A stretch of 62,749 nt of DNA from Acidobacteriota bacterium. GTDB taxonomy: Bacteria > Acidobacteriota > Blastocatellia > Pyrinomonadales > Pyrinomonadaceae. The stretch spans positions 1 to 62,749 of the forward strand of contig JAKOVX010000078.1 in NCBI GenBank assembly GCA_029781855.1, written 5' to 3'. Both the position numbers and the translations under genes were made by a program. Under the pieces are notes generated by a model. The model made no database searches and was not told the origin of the DNA. It saw only the letters and a program-made list of their open reading frames with translations. Positions 1-9,776 of the stretch are shown piece after piece; position 1 is the first letter of the stretch; every line of letters starts with the position of its first letter.

Positions 1-2289
1 CATTATCGACGCCTCGGCGTCGCGGTAGGCGGCGTTGTGCAGATGGTTCGACGAACCCGGCAATTTCAGCCAAAGTTCCTCGGTCAGATACGGCATGAAC
101 GGATGCAGCATCCTGAGCGCCGAATCGAGGATCCAAACAATGCGTGTATTCGCCGCCACATCGCCGGACGTGATCTCGTCCTTTTTCAACTCGATGTACC
201 AATCGCAGAAATCGTCCCAGAAAAAGTGGTAAAGCCGCGAGACCGCTTCGTGAAACTGGTAAGTTTCGAGCGCCTTGTTCACCGCAACGGCCGTCCTGCT
301 GAGCCGCGAGACGATCCAGCGGTCGGCAAGCGGAGCGCGGACACTCTTGTCCGCATCGCCGGCTCCTCCGGCGAGATCGTGCTCGGCGATCAGGTTCAAA
401 CTCGTTTCCGCAGTCCCCGCGTTCATCAGGCAAAACCGCGTCGCGTTCCATATCTTGTTGGCAAAGTTGCGGTAGGTCTCGACGCCGATGTCGTTCCATT
501 TGATATCGGCACCGGTCGCGATCGACGCGAGATAGATGCGCGTGGCGTCAACGCCGAATTTGTCGAACATCTCGATCGGATCGACGCCATTGTTTCGCGA
601 TTTGCTCATCGGCTTGCCGTCCTTGCCCAAAACGGTGCCGGTAATGACGCAATCCTCAAACGCGACCTTGTTCACGAACTTCTTCGTCAGCATCATCATT
701 CGCGAAACCCACAGAAAGATGATGTCGCGGCCCGTCACGAGCACGTCCGTCGGGAGAAAAGTATCGAGGTCAGTGGTCGGTGGCCGGTTGTCGGTGGTCA
801 GTGGGCCGACTACCTCCCATTCTCCCTTTCTCCCATTCTCCCTGTCTTCTTCACCCGTCCACCCGAACGTCGTGAACGCCCACAGGCCCGACGAAAACCA
901 CGTATCGAGCACATCCTGGTCCTGCCGGAGTTCCCGGCCGCCGGCCTTTTCTACCGCTTCGGCCTCAGTGCGGGCGACATAGACATTCCCGTCCGCGTCG
1001 TACCACGCCGGGATCTGATGGCCCCACCAAAGCTGCCGCGAGATGGTCCAATCTTTCAAATTCTCAAGCCAATTTTCGTAAACTCGCTGGTGCGGGACCT
1101 CCGGCGAGAAGTGCGGCACGCCCTCGTTTTTAGTAAGTTCGAGCGCGAGGTCGCGCAATCCTTCTCCGGGCCTCTGACTGTCGTGCATCTTGACGAACCA
1201 TTGATCCGACAGGATCGGTTCAACAATGGTCTTGCACCGCTCGCAGATCGGGAGCGTGATCTCGTAATCCTCGATCTTCTCCAGCAGGCCAAGCTCCTCA
1301 AATCGCTCGACCACCTTTTCCCTTGCGACAAAACGGTCGAGGCCCTCAAATTCCGCACCCGCGTCGGCGTTCATCGTCGCGTCCTCGTTCATCACGAGCA
1401 ACTGCGGCAGGTCGTGCCGCTGGCCGATCTGATAATCGTTCGGGTCGTGAGCGGGCGTGATCTTGACGGCGCCGGTGCCGAATTCGGCGTCGACGTATTC
1501 GTCCGCAACGATCGGGATCTCACGGTTAGTAAGCGGCAGCAGGATCGTCTTGCCGATCAGATTTTCATATCGCTTATCCGACGGATTTACCGCCACTGCC
1601 GTGTCGCCGAGCATCGTCTCGGGCCGCGTCGTGGCAACCGTGACGGTTTCTTCGCTGCCTTTTACCGGATACTTAAGGTAATAGAGCTTCCCGTCTTTTT
1701 TCGGCTCGTCTTTGACCTCTAGATCGGAGAGCACGGTCTTGTCCTTGGGGCACCAGTTAACGATCCGCAGCCCGCGATAGATCCAACCTTCCTCGTAAAG
1801 AGTGCAAAATACGTTTCGCACTGCAAGCGAGAGGTTCTCGTCCATCGTAAAACGGTGCCGCGACCAATCGACCGACGCACCCTCGCGGCGCATCTGCTCG
1901 GTGATCGTGTTGCCGTATTGCTCCTTCCACGTCCAGGCTCGACGAACAAATTCCTCGCGGCCGATGTCGGACGGCGACTTGTGCTCTTCTTTCTTAAGCT
2001 GCTCAACGACTTTTCGCTGGACGGAAATGCCGGCGTGGTCTGTTCCCGGCAGCCACAGCGTGCGATAACCCAACATTCGCTTCCAACGCGTCAGAGCGTC
2101 CATCAGCGTGTGCTGAAGTGCGTGGCCCATATGGAGGCTGCCCGTGACGTTTGGCGGCGGAATGACGATCGAATATTTCGGTGCGATCGCGTCCTGATTG
2201 ATCTCAGGTGCGAAAAAACCGCTCTCTTCCCAGCGTTTGTAGTGATTCTCTTCGGCCGATTTGGGGTCGTAGGCCTTTGCAAGTTCCAT
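1..2289 (-). CDS. valS: Valine--tRNA ligase, C-terminus cut by window edge
   Basis: Charges tRNA-Val in the cytoplasm. The minus-strand frame runs open for 763 codons from ATG at 2289 to base 1. Near the N-terminus it has the class I signature PPPNVTGSLHMGH (HIGH type), then TDHAGI, the NWCPKDKT zinc/editing region, TTRPETMLGD of the CP1 editing domain, and GKPMSKSRNN (KMSKS loop). The usual length is about 880-950 residues, so the anticodon-binding C-terminus and coiled coil lie outside. Odd: two stretches that match dispersed intergenic repeats are translated in frame (see 337-376 and 767-845), adding about 10 and 25 residues at surface positions. Identity is certain; activity with the insertions is inferred from the intact frame. 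Confidence 0.96.
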   Translation of the reverse strand, partial: MELAKAYDPKSAEENHYKRWEESGFFAPEINQDAIAPKYSIVIPPPNVTGSLHMGHALQHTLMDALTRWKRMLGYRTLWLPGTDHAGISVQRKVVEQLKKEEHKSPSDIGREEFVRRAWTWKEQYGNTITEQMRREGASVDWSRHRFTMDENLSLAVRNVFCTLYEEGWIYRGLRIVNWCPKDKTVLSDLEVKDEPKKDGKLYYLKYPVKGSEETVTVATTRPETMLGDTAVAVNPSDKRYENLIGKTILLPLTNREIPIVADEYVDAEFGTGAVKITPAHDPNDYQIGQRHDLPQLLVMNEDATMNADAGAEFEGLDRFVAREKVVERFEELGLLEKIEDYEITLPICERCKTIVEPILSDQWFVKMHDSQRPGEGLRDLALELTKNEGVPHFSPEVPHQRVYENWLENLKDWTISRQLWWGHQIPAWYDADGNVYVARTEAEAVEKAGGRELRQDQDVLDTWFSSGLWAFTTFGWTGEEDRENGRKGEWEVVGPLTTDNRPPTTDLDTFLPTDVLVTGRDIIFLWVSRMMMLTKKFVNKVAFEDCVITGTVLGKDGKPMSKSRNNGVDPIEMFDKFGVDATRIYLASIATGADIKWNDIGVETYRNFANKIWNATRFCLMNAGTAETSLNLIAEHDLAGGAGDADKSVRAPLADRWIVSRLSRTAVAVNKALETYQFHEAVSRLYHFFWDDFCDWYIELKKDEITSGDVAANTRIVWILDSALRMLHPFMPYLTEELWLKLPGSSNHLHNAAYRDAEASIM
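337..376. repeat. Dispersed GCGGACAC...GTCCGC repeat inside valS
   Basis: Bases 337-362 match 23037-23062 (between pssA and the transposase) with only a few differences in the loop between GCGGACA and TGTCCGC. In valS the element is read in frame as GDADKSVRAP just before the LADRW motif. It contains a small palindrome typical of REP-type elements. Confidence 0.7.
767..845. repeat. Low-complexity 'GGTCAGTGGT' repeat inserted in valS
   Basis: The plus strand holds degenerate tandem GGTCAGTGGTCGGTGG units followed by repeated CCCATTCTCCCT units. The first type recurs at 21925-21960, 24329-24361 and 43573-43610. In the valS frame it encodes a polar insert rich in Gly, Glu, Thr, Pro and Asp between the conserved GW and the PTDVLVTG motif, where family members have only a few residues. 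Confidence 0.7.
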
Positions 2290-2391
2290 ATTTTCGTTTT
2301 CGACAAAAGCTTTATTCTAAATCAAAAGCGGTTAGTTTTCATCGCCTAGAGGAAAACCAACCGCCTTTCGCTTAATAAATACTTTCGGGTC

Positions 2392-3951
2392 CTATGTTTC
2401 CTTCTTTTCGTCGATCGCCTCGCGAATGAGCGTCTCCGCGATCCGCGGTACCGCTTCGCGCGCGACTTCGCGGACTGCACGGTCGGACATCTTCTCGAGG
2501 ACGCTCTGCACGATCGCCTCGATCAACTCGGGCGAGACGTTCTTCACCGTCGGCGGATTCTCATCCGGCACCGCATCTTCGCGCGGGTCAAAATGAGCTT
2601 CGTCAACCGGTGCCGGGGCGGCGGGCTCTTCGTCCTCGATAACGAATCTTAACGGTGAAGTGCTCCGCTCAGGCCCTCTGTCGGGTTCAACGATTATTGC
2701 CTCTTCCAAATCGGCGGTCGGCTCATCGGATTTTGCCACGGGCTCTGGAGAGTCCAGGTCATCTCCGGCAGTTTGGTGAAATGGATCGATCGGTGTCCCG
2801 TTCGAGACAAATTTCGCCGTCTCGTCCGGATGCTCAACCTCAACGAGTTCGTCATCGACGCCAGGGTGGCTTGTTTCGATGATCTCATCATCCATTCCGG
2901 CGTCACCGAGTTCCTGAGACGGGCTCGGCGTAAATTCCTTTTCCTCGTCAAGTTCTTCGATCAGCGTTTCCCACGGGCCGGGTGCCGCCGGTACGAAGGC
3001 CGGTTCAGCGTCGAGATCCACCGTCGAATCAACCGCCGGCGCAACCTCGATCTCCTCAACGGCATCCGCCGCAGGAACTGGGTCGATCTCATGGACAGCT
3101 TCAAATGCGTTCGCCTCTTCGTCCGCCGTGAGCGTGTCCGACTCGGTAGTTTCCATGCTCGCCGTATCTGTAAGCGGAACCGCAAGGTCGTATTCGGGCC
3201 GATCGTACCCTCCTTCCGGCTCGTCTTGTTCGTCCAAAAGCGTTCCGAACTCAACTTTGGGTTCTACATCTACAGAATTCAGCGTGTCCATCGCCGATTC
3301 GATCTCGACGTCGTCGTCCTCGTTCACGGCAGATCCGGCCTCCGCCTCGGATTGTTCTGGTATGGATTCTGCGGCACCATACAATTCCGGGCCATGATCG
3401 GCTCCGACGGCTTCGTAAGTCTCGGTCTCGTCGAGTCGCGGCGGTTCTTCGACCTCAGACTCGACGGCAAATTCCGCCGCTTGGACTTCCGGACGCGGCA
3501 TTTCCACCGTCGCCTCAAAACTGCTGTTGTAAAGGTCCTCAATGTCGTCGGTTTCCGGTTCGAGGTTTTCGCGGAGGCCGCCAAATTCGAGGTACTCGGT
3601 CACCTTTTCGACAAGTTCGCCGATCGACCGGAACGGCTTGGTGAAATAATAGTTCGAACCGACACGCGAAGCTTCGCCCGGATCGAACGGCTCGAACGAG
3701 CCAACGAGCAAGATCACCGGAATGTGCTTGGTCGTTTCGTCCTGTTTGATCATTTCGCAGAGCCGATAACCCGACATTCCCGGCATATTGACGTCAGCGA
3801 TCAGCAGATCAGGCTCGATCTCGACAAATTTCTTCATCGCCGAATCGCCGTCGCCAACCGAATATACGTCGATGCCTTGCTCGATAAAGGTCAATTCGAC
3901 GACCTTTCGTATCGTCGGGGAATCGTCTGCGAGGAGGATCTTGTATGCCAT
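2392..3951 (-). CDS. Response regulator with long acidic linker and C-terminal helical tail
   Basis: 519 aa. Residues 1-120 form a CheY-like receiver: acidic pair D9/D10, phospho-acceptor D53 in ADVNMPG, and K104 in FTKPF. The usual Thr/Ser position is altered (LLVGSFEPFD). Residues about 140-460 are very rich in Asp/Glu with Pro and Ser and are probably disordered. The last 50 residues (SPELIEAIVQSVLEKM onward) form an amphipathic helical segment. There is no DNA-binding domain, so it probably acts through protein contacts. It lies 63 bp downstream of pdxA, at the end of the dcw-pdxA run. The partner kinase is not in the window. The precise role is unknown. Confidence 0.85.
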   Translation of the reverse strand: MAYKILLADDSPTIRKVVELTFIEQGIDVYSVGDGDSAMKKFVEIEPDLLIADVNMPGMSGYRLCEMIKQDETTKHIPVILLVGSFEPFDPGEASRVGSNYYFTKPFRSIGELVEKVTEYLEFGGLRENLEPETDDIEDLYNSSFEATVEMPRPEVQAAEFAVESEVEEPPRLDETETYEAVGADHGPELYGAAESIPEQSEAEAGSAVNEDDDVEIESAMDTLNSVDVEPKVEFGTLLDEQDEPEGGYDRPEYDLAVPLTDTASMETTESDTLTADEEANAFEAVHEIDPVPAADAVEEIEVAPAVDSTVDLDAEPAFVPAAPGPWETLIEELDEEKEFTPSPSQELGDAGMDDEIIETSHPGVDDELVEVEHPDETAKFVSNGTPIDPFHQTAGDDLDSPEPVAKSDEPTADLEEAIIVEPDRGPERSTSPLRFVIEDEEPAAPAPVDEAHFDPREDAVPDENPPTVKNVSPELIEAIVQSVLEKMSDRAVREVAREAVPRIAETLIREAIDEKKET

Positions 3952-4014
3952 TTTTCGAAACTGTAGCGGTTGGAAACCAAACCAGAATCTATTTTACCAA
4001 ATCGGCGGCAGGTG

Positions 4015-4980
4015 TCACTTTACGCGAGACAATTCCGCCGCCAATTTGATCGCCGCTGCCATGCTGGAAGATTCGGCAACGCCCTTTCCCGCGATCTCGA
4101 ACGCAGTTCCGTGGTCGACCGAGGTACGGATCAGCGGCAAGCCGAGCGTGACATTAACGCCCGAATTGAATGACAACGATTTGACCGGGATGGTCGCCTG
4201 GTCGTGGTAGAGCGCTATGACCGCGTCGAATTCGCCATTTGAACAGCGGAGAAATATCGTGTCCGGTGAAAATGGCCCCGAAATCTCGATCCCCTCGTTG
4301 CGACATGCGTCGACGGCCGGAATGATCTCATCGATCTCCTCCCGGCCAAACCTTCCGCCTTCGGATGCGTGCGGGTTAAGGCCGGCTATCGCGAGCTTTA
4401 CTTTTCGCCCGAGGAGACGTCCGAGTTGCTTGTCGGAAAACCTGATCAATTGAACCAGAGCTTCGGTTTTTACTAAATCGATCGCGTCGCGAAGGCTCAG
4501 ATGTGTCGACAGAAGTATGACCCGGAGTCCGTCCGCAAAAAAGCTCATTGCGAACTCTCTGGTATCGGTCAATTCTGCGAGGAATTCGGTATGGCCGGGA
4601 AAATCGTAACCGCCGAGAGCGATCGCTTTTTTGCTTATCGGCGCCGTCGCGATCGCGTCGACCGTACCGGAACGCCAGAGTTCGACCGCCTTGACGATAT
4701 ATTCAGCCGATGCCTTACCGGTCACCGCTGCGTCGACGCCGATCTCGAAATGTGAGGGAAGGTTCTCAAGATCGACGACCTCGACCGATGCCAGAATATG
4801 GCTCAAACCAAGCGAATCGGCGACGCGGCCCAGGCAGGCTGCATCGCCGATGATCTTGCAACTAAAATCTTCGTCCGGTAAAAGTTCCGCCAGTGCCTTG
4901 AGAACGACTTCGGGACCGATGCCAGCGGCATCACCCATGGTAATGCCGATCGTCGGAAGACCTGCCCGAATTGATGACAT
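4015..4980 (-). CDS. pdxA: 4-hydroxythreonine-4-phosphate dehydrogenase
   Basis: 321 aa, the family length. It oxidises 4-phosphohydroxy-L-threonine in the DXP-dependent route to pyridoxal phosphate. Visible family motifs: GDAAGIGPEVVLKAL near the N-terminus, PGHTEFLAELT, GLNPHASEGGRFG, GPFSPDTIF and ALYHDQATIPVK with the metal-binding His/Asp, then RTSVDHGTAFEIAG near the C-terminus. It starts 16 bp after the ftsZ stop, so it is probably co-transcribed with the division genes. Start at ATG (MSSIRAGLP). Confidence 0.95.
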   Translation of the reverse strand: MSSIRAGLPTIGITMGDAAGIGPEVVLKALAELLPDEDFSCKIIGDAACLGRVADSLGLSHILASVEVVDLENLPSHFEIGVDAAVTGKASAEYIVKAVELWRSGTVDAIATAPISKKAIALGGYDFPGHTEFLAELTDTREFAMSFFADGLRVILLSTHLSLRDAIDLVKTEALVQLIRFSDKQLGRLLGRKVKLAIAGLNPHASEGGRFGREEIDEIIPAVDACRNEGIEISGPFSPDTIFLRCSNGEFDAVIALYHDQATIPVKSLSFNSGVNVTLGLPLIRTSVDHGTAFEIAGKGVAESSSMAAAIKLAAELSRVK

Positions 4981-4996
4981 TTTCGATCAGCCGCGC

Positions 4997-6106
4997 TTAG
5001 TCCGCCTGTCGGCGGCGAAAGGTCGGCTCCTCAAAATCCTCGGCCGGATTAATATCGGTTGCCGCGAACGGAATTCGAGTTGCCGGTGCCCCGACCGCCT
5101 CGGCGATCCTTGGCCGCGGGATCGCCGCCGCAGCTTGCGACTCAAATCCAGTCGCGATCACAGTTATCCAGATCTCGTCACCCATGTCCTCGCGGATCAC
5201 GCTGCCCCAGATGATGTCGGCGTTATCGTCGGCCTCGCCTTCGATCATGCCGATCGCGTCCTCGATCTCACCCAAAACCATCGACGGGCCGCCCGTAACG
5301 TTGATAAGAGCCGCCTTGGCTCCCTTGATCGAATTTTCTTCGAGCAGTTTGTAATCGAGAGCGGCGCGCATCGCCTTCGACGCAGCGTCTTCACCGTCGC
5401 CCTTTCCGATACCCATCAACGCCACGCCCATGCCGCGCATTACGGTGGTTACGTCGGCGAAGTCCAAATTAATGATGCCCGGCGTAATTATCAGGTCGGT
5501 GATACCGCGAACAGCCTGCAGGAGAACATCGTCCGCTCGTTTGAATGCGTCGAGTATAGTGATCTTCTCTTCAACCTCGCGAAGCTTCGAATTAGGTATC
5601 GTGATCAACGTATCGACAACGCCGCGGAGTTCGGCGAGGCCCTGATCGGCCTGCTCCATTCGCTTCTTGCCCTCGACGCCGAACGGCTTTGTGACGACCG
5701 CAACTGTCAATGCTCCAAGCTCGACCGCAAGCGAGGCAACGACCGGTGCTGCACCGGTTCCGGTTCCGCCCCCGAGTCCGGCGGTCACGAAGACCATGTC
5801 CGAACCCTCGAGCACGTCAAGCAATTTCTTATGATCCTCGAGTGCCGCACGGCGGCCAACCTCAGGATTTGATCCTGCCCCGAGTCCACGCGTAGATTCG
5901 CTGCCAAGCTGGATCTTCATCGGCGCCTTCGATGCGTTCAAAGCTTGCAGGTCTGTATTTGCGACAATAAATTCGACGCCCTTAATGCCGGCCTCGATCA
6001 TTCGGTTGACGGCATTTCCGCCGCCGCCGCCGACACCGATCACCTTAATTCGTGCCCCGGTGATCGGAGGTTCATCGATAAACATTTTGATTCCGGAGTT
6101 GCTCAT
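4997..6106 (-). CDS. ftsZ: Cell division protein FtsZ
   Basis: Tubulin-like GTPase that forms the Z ring. The GTP-binding signature [11 protein letters not shown], the [14 protein letters not shown] start and the T7 loop NLDFADV are all present. The C-terminal peptide [13 protein letters not shown] is the conserved tail that binds FtsA. I chose ATG at 6106 (MSNSGIKM) because GGAAGGA lies about 9 nt upstream; an in-frame ATG at 6130 would add eight residues. It is the last dcw division gene, 156 bp after ftsA, and that gap could hold its own promoter. Confidence 0.97.
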   Translation of the reverse strand: MSNSGIKMFIDEPPITGARIKVIGVGGGGGNAVNRMIEAGIKGVEFIVANTDLQALNASKAPMKIQLGSESTRGLGAGSNPEVGRRAALEDHKKLLDVLEGSDMVFVTAGLGGGTGTGAAPVVASLAVELGALTVAVVTKPFGVEGKKRMEQADQGLAELRGVVDTLITIPNSKLREVEEKITILDAFKRADDVLLQAVRGITDLIITPGIINLDFADVTTVMRGMGVALMGIGKGDGEDAASKAMRAALDYKLLEENSIKGAKAALINVTGGPSMVLGEIEDAIGMIEGEADDNADIIWGSVIREDMGDEIWITVIATGFESQAAAAIPRPRIAEAVGAPATRIPFAATDINPAEDFEEPTFRRRQAD

Positions 6107-6262
6107 TTTTGGTCCTTCCATTGCTATCATGACGCGTGTATAACAGGCAAAACTAGCATTAGTTCAACGTTCTTGCGGTGAGAGACGAATTGACTATATA
6201 TTGTGCCTTCGGCGAAAGAGCATACTAGCTTTTGCGTAAAAAATCCAGCCCGAACGTTACAA

Positions 6263-7501
6263 TTATCTAAACTTGTCGCGAATATTTTCAAAGAATTCTG
6301 TTACCTTCCGAACGGGTGACCGGCCGCCGCCGTCGCCGTCGCGAAGATGCGATTTCATCGAGGTAAGAGCGAGTCCACAAGCGGTCGCCCACGCCGGGCT
6401 TCGGGCGTTATCGAGCAGACCGCCAAAGTACTCGGGTTCGACAAAACCGAGCCTCGTCGGAGCGTCGAAAACCTGCTCTGCCATCTCGCACATTCCGCGG
6501 ACAAGCGAACCTCCGCCCGTCAGGATAACGCCGCCAGAGATCTGTGCCTTGGCGGAGTTGGCTTCCCGGGCGATGTGCTGCAGCAATTCCACAGCTCGCG
6601 GCTGCATAATGTCGCAGAGGATCTCCTTCGACAGTCCGCGTGTCTCATTCCGTCCGACGGGTTGGATCTCGATGACCTCAGACCGCTCGTCATCGTCGAG
6701 CAGAAACGACGCGACGCACCCGAACGCGTGTTTGATCTTGTTCGCTTCCGGGATCGAAACTCGCAACCCGACGGCGATGTCCTTGGTGAAGTGCATGCTG
6801 CCGAACGGGAAAACGGCGGTGTGCTGCACCGCCCCGCGACCGAAGATCATTAGACTCGTGATCTCGGAACCCAAATTTACGATCGCGCATCCGTATTCGC
6901 GGTCGTCGTCGCTCAACGTACTCTCCGCCGCAGCGAGCGGCTCAAGCAGTGTCTGTTCAACGTCGAGGCCCGCTCTTTTTACCGCTTTGACGAGATTTTG
7001 CCTTGCCGCACTCGGGCTGATCACAACGTGAACCAGAGCCTCAAGCCGCGAACCGCTCATTCCAACGGGTTCCGTAATGCCATCCTGGCCGTCGATGATA
7101 AATTCCTGCGGGACCCGGTTCACGATGTCCCACCCCGGCGGCAGCGGCATTGCGCATGCCGATTCGATCGCGCGATCAGTATCTTCCTCGGTTATTTCCT
7201 TTTCCGGCCCGGCAACAGCAACGACCCCGTTCTTATTTTCACCCTTGAAATGCTCACCCGACAGATTTACCGTTGCCGAGTCAACATCGACCCCGGCAAC
7301 GCGTTCGGCATCGCCGACTGCCTTGCGGATCGATTCTGATACGGCTTCGGCAGACGTTACGATACCGCGGCGCAATCCTTTCGAATCCGCCTCGCCGACA
7401 CCGATGATATTCATCTTGCCGTCGTCGCCGGGCTCGCCGATGACGCACCGGACCTTGCTAGTCCCAACATCTAAACCTACTGCCTGGATCTCGTTTGACA
7501 T
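6263..7501 (-). CDS. ftsA: Cell division protein FtsA
   Basis: 412 aa actin-fold protein that tethers FtsZ to the membrane. It has the phosphate-1 loop GLDVGTSKV, the SHS2/1C region after residue 85, the adenosine motif ILTGGGSLVRG, and a C-terminal amphipathic helix (VTEFFENIRDKFR) for membrane binding. Odd: the phosphate-2 loop reads VNLGSEITSL instead of the common DIGGGTT type. The start lies 4 bp after the ftsQ stop, so the genes are translationally close. Confidence 0.95.
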   Translation of the reverse strand: MSNEIQAVGLDVGTSKVRCVIGEPGDDGKMNIIGVGEADSKGLRRGIVTSAEAVSESIRKAVGDAERVAGVDVDSATVNLSGEHFKGENKNGVVAVAGPEKEITEEDTDRAIESACAMPLPPGWDIVNRVPQEFIIDGQDGITEPVGMSGSRLEALVHVVISPSAARQNLVKAVKRAGLDVEQTLLEPLAAAESTLSDDDREYGCAIVNLGSEITSLMIFGRGAVQHTAVFPFGSMHFTKDIAVGLRVSIPEANKIKHAFGCVASFLLDDDERSEVIEIQPVGRNETRGLSKEILCDIMQPRAVELLQHIAREANSAKAQISGGVILTGGGSLVRGMCEMAEQVFDAPTRLGFVEPEYFGGLLDNARSPAWATACGLALTSMKSHLRDGDGGGRSPVRKVTEFFENIRDKFR

Positions 7502-7505
7502 CGTT

Positions 7506-8351
7506 CTAATTTCCTATGTAATCAAGTACTGGCGAGATACCGGCGGCATTCACCCCTTTGATCTTTTCGCCTTTCCCAGCAACCGCCTCCATCGCCGATT
7601 TCAGGCTTTTGGCCAAATTATCCTTCGCCAACATGACGTAGATCGGCTTGCCGGAATCCACGATCACGGCCTGTGGATCGCGAAGGTCGGCCAAATTCAC
7701 CTCTTTCACACGTTCCGAAAGCCCAAGATCGCGCCATTCGTCGAGCATTTTCTTATAAAGCCTGATCCGCTGGATGTTATCCGCCGGGGCCTTTTCGGTT
7801 TTCGCCTCATCCCAGCCGCGCATGACGAACGGCATTGTCGGCTCGGGTTTGGTGGCCGCAGCGAGAATCACGCCTTCGCTATCAACCAGGAAGTCGCCGG
7901 CGTTGAGGCGTACGACGGCCGCCGGCACCCGCTCGAGAACATTGACGCGTATTCCCGACGGCAGCTGCATGGACACGGCGGCAGTTTTGACGAAGGGAAG
8001 TTTCTCGATCTTTTCACGGATCGACGGTAGATCGGCGAGCCATACGCCGGTTTTTTCGGTGTTCGCTGCAACTATCTTTCTGATGTCGTCCGCAGGAGCA
8101 CGATCAACGCCGCGGATATCGACCGCTCGCACCGCAAAAAAGTCCGATGCAATCGCCGTCTTATAGCCCATCAAACCAAAAAACACGATACCGCCGATCA
8201 GGCAAACGGCAATTATCAGCGGAACGAAAAAGCGGCTGAGCCGATGTGCGGCCGCCTCCCGACGCATACTCCGGACGGACTGCGACTTGTTTCTCGCAGT
8301 CGACCGGCGTTTTGCCGTCGATCTTTTTGCCTTTGACTTCGCCTTTGCCAT
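7506..8351 (-). CDS. ftsQ: Cell division protein FtsQ
   Basis: 281 aa. A basic N-terminus (many Lys/Arg/Ser) precedes one membrane helix at about residues 37-60. A POTRA-like domain (FFAVRAVDIRGVDRAP) and the FtsQ beta domain follow in the periplasm. Position between murC and ftsA is the classical one. FtsQ links FtsL and FtsB to late division proteins. Sequence alone is weakly conserved, so the call rests on architecture plus position. Confidence 0.9.
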   Translation of the reverse strand: MAKAKSKAKRSTAKRRSTARNKSQSVRSMRREAAAHRLSRFFVPLIIAVCLIGGIVFFGLMGYKTAIASDFFAVRAVDIRGVDRAPADDIRKIVAANTEKTGVWLADLPSIREKIEKLPFVKTAAVSMQLPSGIRVNVLERVPAAVVRLNAGDFLVDSEGVILAAATKPEPTMPFVMRGWDEAKTEKAPADNIQRIRLYKKMLDEWRDLGLSERVKEVNLADLRDPQAVIVDSGKPIYVMLAKDNLAKSLKSAMEAVAGKGEKIKGVNAAGISPVLDYIGN

Positions 8352-8385
8352 AAAACTACTGCGGCTACTTCCCTACTAACCTGAA

Positions 8386-9774
8386 TTATTGCTTCAATGC
8401 CGCCACGATCTCATCCGAGAGTCGAGTTACGCTGCCGGCACCTAACGTGATCACAAGATCACCCTCTCGTAGGTCTGGCAGGACGCGAGCTGTCGCGGTG
8501 TCGATATCACCAATATAATTGGCGTTCTTGTGCCCGTATTTCTTGATGTTCTCGGTCAGCACTTCCGCCGAAATGCCCTCGATCGGCTGCTCGCTCGCCG
8601 CGTAAATATCCAGGATGTAGAGGACGTCGGCATTGTTGAATGCAACCACGAAATCATCCATCAACTCCTGCGTCCGCGAATAGCGATGCGGCTGAAAAAC
8701 AACCACCGTTCGCTTGCCGCCGGAGCTGTTCTTCGCCGCTGACAGCGTCGCCAGGATCTCGGTCGGATGATGACCGTAATCGTCGACGACCATTATTCCC
8801 TTCGCCTCGCCTTTGAACTGAAATCGCCGGTTCGCATTGCGGAATCCTGCAAACGCCTCAACGACCTTCGAAAACGGCACGTCCATCTCCAGAGCCACCG
8901 CTGTGGCCGCTAACGCATTGTAAACATTATGCTTACCCGGCACCGGTAAGTGCATTTCGCCAAGGACTTCGTCGCCTTTCCACACGGAAAATGTTGATCC
9001 GAAGTGGTCGTCAAAACGAATATCGTGGGCTGAAATATCCGCTTGCGCCGTCATTCCGTACGTAACACGCCTGCGTTTAATATTCGGGATCAGAAGCTGA
9101 ACGTTCGGGTCGTCAAGGCATATGATCGCCGCTCCGTAAAACGGGACCTTATTAACGAAATCCGTAAAGCACTGAACGACGTCGTCCATTCCCTTGTAGG
9201 ATTCCATATGCTCCTTATCGATATTCGTGACCACCGCGATCGTCGGATAGAGCATAAGGAACGACCGGTCGCTCTCATCCGCTTCAGTTACGAACCACTC
9301 TGACTGGCCAAGTTTCGCGTTCGAGCCGAGTGTATCGACAACCCCGCCAACGACGGTCGTCGGGTCAATTCCGGCGTAACCAAGTATCGTTGCGACCATC
9401 GATGTCGTCGACGTTTTGCCGTGAGTCCCGGACACCGCAACGGAATACGGCTTTAGCGTCATCAGCTCGGCAAGCATTTCTGCCCTCGGAATAACCGGGA
9501 TCGATCGTCGTTTTGCCTCGACCACTTCCGGATTATCTTCTTTAACCGCGGAAGAATACACAACAACCTCGGCCGCACCGACGTTTTCAGCTGCGTGGCC
9601 TTCGGCAATGCCGACATTAAACAGTTCCTCGAGGCGTTCCGTGTTCTTCGACTTCTTCTGATCCGAGCCTGTGACCACAAATCCAAGATTGCACAGCACT
9701 TCGGCAATACCGCTCATGCCGATACCGCCGATGCCGATAAAATGAATATTCTTAACGTGCCGAAACATTGTCAT
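8386..9774 (-). CDS. murC: UDP-N-acetylmuramate--L-alanine ligase
   Basis: 462 aa. Adds L-Ala to UDP-MurNAc. The N-terminal Rossmann motif [16 protein letters not shown] binds UDP. The ATP P-loop [11 protein letters not shown] and the central [10 protein letters not shown] and DDYGHHPTE motifs are intact. It starts 2 bp after the murG stop, consistent with one operon. murB and ddl, which often follow murC, are absent here. Confidence 0.97.
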   Translation of the reverse strand: MTMFRHVKNIHFIGIGGIGMSGIAEVLCNLGFVVTGSDQKKSKNTERLEELFNVGIAEGHAAENVGAAEVVVYSSAVKEDNPEVVEAKRRSIPVIPRAEMLAELMTLKPYSVAVSGTHGKTSTTSMVATILGYAGIDPTTVVGGVVDTLGSNAKLGQSEWFVTEADESDRSFLMLYPTIAVVTNIDKEHMESYKGMDDVVQCFTDFVNKVPFYGAAIICLDDPNVQLLIPNIKRRRVTYGMTAQADISAHDIRFDDHFGSTFSVWKGDEVLGEMHLPVPGKHNVYNALAATAVALEMDVPFSKVVEAFAGFRNANRRFQFKGEAKGIMVVDDYGHHPTEILATLSAAKNSSGGKRTVVVFQPHRYSRTQELMDDFVVAFNNADVLYILDIYAASEQPIEGISAEVLTENIKKYGHKNANYIGDIDTATARVLPDLREGDLVITLGAGSVTRLSDEIVAALKQ

Positions 9775-9776
9775 AA

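Noticed and set aside
37..1722. A 561-codon plus-strand open frame
   Set aside because: It lies antisense to valS, whose motifs are unmistakable on the minus strand; its translation has no family resemblance and follows valS codon bias.
2773..3966. A 397-codon plus-strand open frame
   Set aside because: Shadow of the response regulator gene; Arg/Phe-rich translation caused by the acidic repeats on the other strand.
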